Positions 7,782 through 11,541 of a DNA stretch of 11,541 bases are shown here, one piece after another. Each line of letters begins with the position of its first letter. Position 1 is the first letter of the stretch. This DNA comes from an uncultured Acidimicrobiaceae bacterium (GTDB taxonomy: Bacteria > Actinomycetota > Acidimicrobiia > Acidimicrobiales > Ilumatobacteraceae), in the NCBI GenBank assembly GCA_903919215.1, contig CAIXHI010000016.1, forward strand, positions 1 through 11,541, written 5' to 3'. The notes beneath the pieces were generated by a model. That model was given only the letters and a program-made list of their open reading frames with translations. It was not told the origin of the DNA and ran no database searches. Both the position numbers and the translations under genes were made by a program.

Positions 7782-8116
7782 GCGACCCGTTCCACGACTG
7801 GCCGTACCTGTTGGCGGCGATCACCGGGCTCACCGTCATCACTGTCGCCACCCGCTCCAGCTTCTTCATGCTGCCAGCCAGGTTCAACCTGCCGCCACGG
7901 GTCGAGCGGGCGCTGCGCTACGCCCCGGCGTGCGCGCTGGCAGCGATCATCGCCCAAGGTGTGTTCACCACCGATCACCATGCCGACATCAGTTGGGGCA
8001 ACGATCACATGTGGGCGCTGGCTGCAGCGTGGCTGGTCTCGCTGCGCACCAAGCACATGGTGATCATGATGGGTGTCGGGATGGCCGTGTTCACTGCATT
8101 GCGGATGTGGGTGTGA
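7778..8116 (+). CDS. azlD: AzlD family branched-chain amino acid exporter, small subunit
   Basis: A 112-residue membrane protein, the usual size for AzlD (BrnE in Corynebacterium), the small partner of AzlC. The conserved pattern is TRSSFFMLPARF (25-36) followed by RVERALRYAPACALAAIIA (41-59), matching the family's arginine, leucine-arginine-tyrosine and proline positions. Three or four hydrophobic segments are visible. The ATG at 7778 overlaps the azlC stop as ATGA, the normal arrangement for this pair, so the two are probably translationally coupled. The same frame is open upstream to 7148 inside azlC, but that stretch is only an out-of-frame reading of azlC and is not part of this gene. 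A major facilitator gene follows after 9 bases. Confidence 0.9.
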   Translation: MSDPFHDWPYLLAAITGLTVITVATRSSFFMLPARFNLPPRVERALRYAPACALAAIIAQGVFTTDHHADISWGNDHMWALAAAWLVSLRTKHMVIMMGVGMAVFTALRMWV

Positions 8117-8125
8117 AGCTGCACC

Positions 8126-9370
8126 ATGCGCTCACCGCCTGACGACAACGTGCCGTCGGCGGCGAGCGCGCCGTCGCCGTGGTCGCCGTTACGCATCCGG
8201 GTGTACCGGTCGCTGTGGATCGCCGGCTTGGTGTCGAACATCGGCACGTTCATGCACACCGTGGCCGCAGGGTGGGCGATGACGTCGCTCACCACGTCCC
8301 CCACCACTGTCAGCCTGGTGCAGACGGCCTGGACCGTGCCCGGGTTCCTGCTGGCACTGCACGCCGGGGCCTTCGCTGATGTGATCGATCGGCGCAAGGT
8401 CATCATCACCACGCAGTTGGTGGCGCTGGTGGTGGCCGGTGGACTGGGAGTACTGGACATCACCGATCACCTCACAGTGACGCTGCTGCTCGCGGGCACG
8501 TTCGTGTTGTCGATCGCCCTCACCCTCGCCGGGCCGGCGTTCATGGCGTTCACACCCGAACTCGTGGGACTCGACGAACTGCCCCGCGCTGTGGGACTCG
8601 ACTCGATCTCGCGCAACGTCGCACAGTCGGCCGGACCAGCGTTGGCCGGCGTGGTCATCGCCGCTTCGGGCCCGGGTGCGGTGTTCCTGGTGAACGCGGC
8701 GTCGTTCATCGGCATCGTCATCGTGCTGCGCGGGTATCACTCCACCGCCGAACGCAGTGACGCACCGCGGGCGATCAACGCCGCCATCCGCCCCGGCGTG
8801 CAGTACTTCTGGCAGACACCGCGCCTGCGACGTATCGCCGGGCGACTGGTACTCACCTGGGGTCTGACGGTGTCGCTGACCGCACTGTTGCCGATCGCCG
8901 CGCGCAGCAACCTGAACGTCTCGGCGGGCGCGTTCGGCCTGTTGTCGGCCGCGATCGGAGCTGGTGCCGTGGCCGCAGTGTGGGCCATGCCGCGTTGGAA
9001 GCGGTCCGGTGGTCCGGACCGCATTGCCTTCGTCGCCGCCGTGGTGTGGTCGGCCGGCGTGCTGCTGTTCGCTGCCACCGATGTGCTGCCCGTCGCGATC
9101 GTTGGCCTCGTACTCGCCGGTGCCGGAACGATGGGCACGCTGAACACGTTGTTCTCCAACTTCATCGCGACTCCCCCGTCGTGGGTACGCGGTCGGGTGT
9201 CATCGATCGCGATGCTCAGCACGTGGCTAGGGGCGTCCGTCGGGGCGACTGCGTGGGGCGCGCTCGGCTCGGCGACGAGTGTGCGCACCGCCCTGCTGGC
9301 AGCGGCCGCCGTCAACCTCGCGGCGGTCGGGGCCGCCTCGACCCTGTGGCGCATCGACCCGCGCCCCTAA
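8126..9370 (+). CDS. Major facilitator transporter, EntS-like (MFS_3), third gene of the azlCD operon
   Basis: A 414-residue inner-membrane exporter. After about 20 proline/serine-rich residues comes the family hallmark SLWIAGLVSNIGTFMHTVAAGW (29-50, read here as segments SLWIAGLVSN and IGTFMHTVAAGW), then motif A as GAFADVIDRRKV (81-92). A second motif region, WVRGRVSSIAML, lies in the C-terminal half. Length and about twelve hydrophobic segments fit a complete transporter of PF05977 type. It starts only 9 bases after azlD, which suggests one rightward transcript, although the ribosome site is weak. The substrate is unknown; coupling to AzlCD hints at metabolite export but does not prove it. 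The stop TAA lies within a short tandem repeat of ACCCGCGCCC, so the last few residues may have been shaped by slippage. Confidence 0.87.
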   Translation: MRSPPDDNVPSAASAPSPWSPLRIRVYRSLWIAGLVSNIGTFMHTVAAGWAMTSLTTSPTTVSLVQTAWTVPGFLLALHAGAFADVIDRRKVIITTQLVALVVAGGLGVLDITDHLTVTLLLAGTFVLSIALTLAGPAFMAFTPELVGLDELPRAVGLDSISRNVAQSAGPALAGVVIAASGPGAVFLVNAASFIGIVIVLRGYHSTAERSDAPRAINAAIRPGVQYFWQTPRLRRIAGRLVLTWGLTVSLTALLPIAARSNLNVSAGAFGLLSAAIGAGAVAAVWAMPRWKRSGGPDRIAFVAAVVWSAGVLLFAATDVLPVAIVGLVLAGAGTMGTLNTLFSNFIATPPSWVRGRVSSIAMLSTWLGASVGATAWGALGSATSVRTALLAAAAVNLAAVGAASTLWRIDPRP

Positions 9371-9393
9371 CCCGCGCCCCCTGACCCGCGCCC
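9357..9393. repeat. Three copies of ACCCGCGCCC across the transporter stop codon
   Basis: The decamer ACCCGCGCCC occurs at 9357-9366, 9370-9379 and 9384-9393, with periods of 13 and 14 bases. The first copy encodes the last residues of the transporter, whose TAA is at 9368-9370; the others lie past it. Slippage is the likely origin. The third copy runs into the first 75-base repeat. Confidence 0.7.
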
Positions 9394-9465
9394 GCCCACC
9401 CGCCTTCACCGTCTATGTCGCGGGCCTGACCACCACGATCGGACGTCGCGGCCGCGACACAGACG
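9391..9465. repeat. 75-base palindromic intergenic repeat, copy 1
   Basis: Identical over all 75 bases to 9479-9553, at an offset of 88, with a 13-base spacer between copies. Within it, CGTCTATGTCGCGG (9410-9423) can pair with CCGCGACACAGACG (9452-9465), 13 of 14 positions, around a 28-base loop; the odd pair is A-C on the plus strand and G-U if the minus strand is transcribed. A perfect 14-base palindrome, GTCGCGGCCGCGAC, sits at 9445-9458 and competes with that stem. The structure resembles a REP/BIME-type extragenic palindrome. There is no T-run, so it is not a classical terminator, though it could slow transcription after the transporter gene. Confidence 0.85.
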
Positions 9466-9478
9466 AGGTCGAGCGCGC

Positions 9479-9553
9479 CCCGCCCACCCGCCTTCACCGT
9501 CTATGTCGCGGGCCTGACCACCACGATCGGACGTCGCGGCCGCGACACAGACG
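9479..9553. repeat. 75-base palindromic intergenic repeat, copy 2
   Basis: The second, perfect copy of the 9391-9465 element, with stem arms at 9498-9511 and 9540-9553 and the 14-base palindrome at 9533-9546. It ends 48 bases before the proposed GTG start of the EVE gene. The two copies fill most of the 231-base gap between transporter and EVE gene; I see no coding sequence there that follows family patterns. Confidence 0.85.
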
Positions 9554-9601
9554 GGGTGGGGACGGGGCGAGCCGGGGGTGGGATGGGTAGCCTGCCCGGT
9601 C

Positions 9602-10066
9602 GTGACGCAGTACTGGTTGTTCAAGTCCGAGCCCGATGTCTTCGGGTACCCCGATCTCGTGGCGAACAAGCGTGAAGGTTGGGATGGGGTACGCAACTAC
9701 CAGGCCCGCAACTACATGCGCACGATGAACGTCGGCGACAGGGGACTCTTCTACCACTCGAACGCCACTCCCCCCGGCGTGGCTGGCGTGTGCAAGATCG
9801 TCAAGGCTGCCGAGCCCGACCCCACCCAGTTCGACCCGAACAGCAAGTACTACGACCCTGCGTCGAAGCCCGATGAACCCCGCTGGGACTGGGTCACGGT
9901 GGCGCCGGTGAAGCAACTGCCGTTCCTGTCGCTCGACGAGTTGAAGACAATGCCCGAGTTGGCCGAATCCCGGTTGCTCGCCCGCGGCAACCGCCTGTCG
10001 GTGATGCCGCTCACGGCCGAGGAGTTCGAGGCGATCGTCGCCCACGCGACGAGCCGGAAGCGCTGA
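9602..10066 (+). CDS. EVE-domain protein (THYN1-like)
   Basis: A 154-residue single-domain protein. EVE domains share the PUA-like fold and are thought to bind modified bases in DNA or RNA; bacterial solo forms remain of unclear role. The start TQYWLFKSEPDVFGYPDL matches the family's opening YWLFKSEP, followed by GWDGVRNYQARNYMRTM, the GDRGLFYHSNA strand and the PRWDWVTVAPV segment. I choose the GTG at 9602, which places the family start at residue 2. An ATG at 9578 would add eight residues not typical of the family. No clear Shine-Dalgarno is present; TAGCCT (9588-9593) could be a -10 giving a near-leaderless message. The last 56 bases overlap the 3' end of the uracil-DNA glycosylase gene on the other strand, a partner that also deals with unusual bases. 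Confidence 0.9.
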   Translation: MTQYWLFKSEPDVFGYPDLVANKREGWDGVRNYQARNYMRTMNVGDRGLFYHSNATPPGVAGVCKIVKAAEPDPTQFDPNSKYYDPASKPDEPRWDWVTVAPVKQLPFLSLDELKTMPELAESRLLARGNRLSVMPLTAEEFEAIVAHATSRKR

Positions 10067-10757
10067 CACCGGCGATCTCGCACGCTCGCGTGAACACCGA
10101 GTCGAGCATCGGCTCGGTCAAGCGGCCCGTGAATGTGTTCTGCTGACTGGGGTGGTACGAGCACACCAACGTGCGACCACCAGCCATCGGCACTTCCACC
10201 CCGTGACCGAACTTCGGTCGCGGTCGAACACCGAACTCGCTGCACGCGGCCTCGTAGGCGAACCCGCCGAGACACACGATGACGCTGACGTTCGCCAACA
10301 GGGCGAGCTCGCGCTGCAACAACGGCCGACATGCATCGCGTTCCTCCGGCAGGGGCTTGTTGTCCGGCGGGGCGCACTTCACCGCTGCGGCCACCCATGC
10401 CTCGCGAAGAGTCAGCCCGTCGTCGACACTCACCGAGGTCGGTTGGTTGGCAAGACCGGCCCGGTGCATGGCGCGGAACAACCAGTCGCCCGAGCGGTCG
10501 CCGGTGAACACGCGGCCGGTGCGGTTGGCGCCGTGCGCTGCCGGGGCCAGGCCCAGTACCAGCACCTTCGCGGCGGGGTCGCCGAAGCCGGGCACGGGCT
10601 TGCCCCAATAGGTCTGATCGCGGTAGCTGGCCCGTTTCTCGATGGCGACCTGCTCGCGCCACTCGACCAGCCGCGGACACACCCTGCACCCGCACACATC
10701 GTCGCGAAGCTGACCGAGCGAATCCACGGTCAGCACAGTAGGTTTCGGGACTGCCAT
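10011..10757 (-). CDS. Uracil-DNA glycosylase, family 5 (UdgB type)
   Basis: A 248-residue base-excision-repair enzyme that removes uracil, and in this family often hypoxanthine, from DNA. Four cysteines fit the [4Fe-4S] cluster: C24 and C27 (CRVC), C128 and C143. Motif A reads GLAPAAHGANRTGR (69-82), lacking the catalytic acidic residue of family 4, as is typical for family 5. FTGDRSGDWLF follows, and motif B is SYHPSQQNTFTGRLT (200-214) with H202. The ATG at 10757 gives a normal front end; the frame stays open to an ATG at 10799, and a GTG at codon 11 is also possible, none with a good ribosome site. The ATG shares two bases with the divergent phosphatase ATG. A basic tail (GSSRGRRSPRTPRP, 235-248) is encoded entirely opposite the EVE gene's 3' end. 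Confidence 0.92.
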   Translation of the reverse strand: MAVPKPTVLTVDSLGQLRDDVCGCRVCPRLVEWREQVAIEKRASYRDQTYWGKPVPGFGDPAAKVLVLGLAPAAHGANRTGRVFTGDRSGDWLFRAMHRAGLANQPTSVSVDDGLTLREAWVAAAVKCAPPDNKPLPEERDACRPLLQRELALLANVSVIVCLGGFAYEAACSEFGVRPRPKFGHGVEVPMAGGRTLVCSYHPSQQNTFTGRLTEPMLDSVFTRACEIAGVSASGSSRGRRSPRTPRP

Positions 10758-11415
10758 GGCGCGAACGACGAAGAACTCCCCACCGCACATTCCCCCCACC
10801 GTCGTACTGCTCGTACGTCACGGGCAGACGCCGACTACCGGCAAGCTGCTCCCAGGTCGCGCACCCGGTCTGCACCTCGCCGAGGCTGGCGTACAGCAGG
10901 CACAGCGCGCAGCCGAGCGCATCGCTCAGCTGGCGAACGTGGACGCGATCTACGCCTCACCGCTCGAGCGTGCCCGCGAGACCGCAGCGCCCATCGCCGC
11001 TGCACGCGGGCTGAAAGTGAAGATCGACAAGGGTCTGCTGGAGTGCGAGTTCGGCGACTGGACCGGTGCAGAGCTGAAGAACCTGATGAAGCTGCCCGAG
11101 TGGAACACGGTGCAACGTGCCCCCAGCACGTTCACGTTCCCCGGTGGTGAGAGCTTCACCGCGATGCAGACCCGTATCGTCGGTGCGCTCGACCGCCTGC
11201 GCGCCGCTCACCCGGGAGGCACCATCGTGTGCGTTTCGCACGCCGACCCCATCAAAGCCGCAGTCGCGCATGCGATGGGCACCCACATCGATCTGTTCCA
11301 ACGCATCGTCATCAGCACCTGTTCGGTCAGCGCCATCGCCTACGGCATGGGTGCTCCGGTGGTGCTCACTGTCAACTCCACCGGCGGATCGTTGGCCGAA
11401 CTTCGGCCGTCGTGA
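10756..11415 (+). CDS. Histidine phosphatase superfamily protein, MSMEG_4193 type (phosphoglycerate mutase-like)
   Basis: A 219-residue cytoplasmic phosphatase or phosphomutase. The phosphohistidine motif is LVRHGQT (19-25) with R21 and H22; the other catalytic residues appear as R72 in SPLERARE, E96 in LLECEFGDW and H162 in VSHADP. The subfamily (TIGR03848) is mainly actinobacterial and has no proven substrate. The placement beside a DUF3090 gene supports the assignment; in many actinobacteria this cluster lies close to mshC of mycothiol synthesis, which is not in the window. The ATG at 10756 is the only usable start: a stop lies 18 bases upstream in frame and no start codon follows before the RHG motif. 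CGGGA (10746-10750) is a weak ribosome site. The downstream gene begins after 7 bases, so they are probably cotranscribed. Confidence 0.92.
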   Translation: MARTTKNSPPHIPPTVVLLVRHGQTPTTGKLLPGRAPGLHLAEAGVQQAQRAAERIAQLANVDAIYASPLERARETAAPIAAARGLKVKIDKGLLECEFGDWTGAELKNLMKLPEWNTVQRAPSTFTFPGGESFTAMQTRIVGALDRLRAAHPGGTIVCVSHADPIKAAVAHAMGTHIDLFQRIVISTCSVSAIAYGMGAPVVLTVNSTGGSLAELRPS

Positions 11416-11417
11416 GG
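11414..11417 (+). promoter_or_regulatory. Shine-Dalgarno site of the DUF3090 gene
   Basis: GAGG overlaps the TGA stop of the phosphatase gene and lies 5 bases before the ATG at 11423. It supports that start and tight coupling of the two genes. Confidence 0.6.
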
Positions 11418-11422
11418 CAGCG

Positions 11423-11541
11423 ATGAGTGTGTTCTACGACTTCGACGAGGTGGATGCCTTCACGGTGGGTGCGGTCGGTCAACCGGGCGCGCGCACGTTC
11501 TTCATTCAGGCGCGGCGAGGCGCCACGCGTGTCACTGTCAA
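11423..11541 (+). CDS. DUF3090 family protein, 5' end only
   Basis: Only 39 codons lie inside the window; the frame is open at the right edge. The visible part reads as a short acidic start (SVFYDFDEVDAF), then FTVGAVGQPGARTFFIQARRG (13-33, here as FTVGAVGQPG and ARTFFIQARRG). The pattern TVGxxGxxxxRTFFxQAR is the opening of the DUF3090 family (TIGR03847), a mainly actinobacterial group with no assigned biochemical function that is regularly found next to MSMEG_4193-type phosphatases. The ATG is 7 bases after the phosphatase stop and has GAGG at a suitable distance. Confidence 0.85.
   Translation, partial: MSVFYDFDEVDAFTVGAVGQPGARTFFIQARRGATRVTV

Noticed and set aside
7148..8116. A 322-codon frame that would fuse 200 residues to AzlD
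   Set aside because: The upstream two thirds is an out-of-frame reading of azlC; the AzlD family pattern begins at the ATG at 7778, which has the usual ATGA overlap.
9391..9465. Intrinsic terminator for the azlCD-transporter operon
   Set aside because: The stem is strong but has a 28-base loop and no following T-run on either strand, so it is listed only as a repeat.
9391..9553. CRISPR array
   Set aside because: There are only two copies, the repeat is 75 bases and the spacer 13 bases, and no cas gene is present.

Overview
The window is GC-rich, densely coded bacterial DNA, most likely from an actinobacterium. The strongest taxonomic sign is the right-hand end, where an MSMEG_4193-type histidine phosphatase is followed at once by a DUF3090 gene, a pair typical of Actinobacteria. 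Few genes have a clear Shine-Dalgarno, and several starts look leaderless or nearly so, which also fits. I cannot name the genus; an Acidimicrobiia-like lineage is only a guess.

Left part (1-6965, all on the minus strand, so read from right to left). A CoA-disulfide/persulfide reductase fused to a rhodanese domain (6965-5334) is followed after 27 bases by an EntS-like major facilitator transporter (5306-3981). After a further 85 bases comes a two-gene NAD-dependent formate dehydrogenase: a fused NuoE-NuoF type diaphorase subunit (3895-1880) and, overlapping it by ATGA, the molybdenum/tungsten catalytic subunit (1883 to beyond the left edge). Together the two formate dehydrogenase products would oxidise formate to CO2 with reduction of NAD+.

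Centre (6966-7052). The 87-base divergent gap holds a clean 18-base dyad, GATACCC-ATGG-GGGTATC, which matches the operator type of the CsoR/CstR (DUF156) repressor family. It lies directly in front of the persulfide-reductase/rhodanese gene and can be drawn over promoters for both directions. This suggests a reactive-sulfur-responsive switch whose repressor is encoded elsewhere. It is the most interesting element here.

Right part (7053-11541). azlC and azlD (ATGA overlap) and a second EntS-like transporter form a compact rightward operon of membrane exporters. A 231-base gap then holds two perfect 75-base direct repeats, each an imperfect palindrome, and no gene. Next come an EVE-domain protein (+), a family 5 uracil-DNA glycosylase (-) whose 3' end overlaps the EVE gene by 56 bases, the phosphatase (+) whose ATG shares two bases with the glycosylase ATG, and the start of the DUF3090 gene, cut by the right edge.

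No rRNA, tRNA, insertion sequence, phage gene or CRISPR array was seen.
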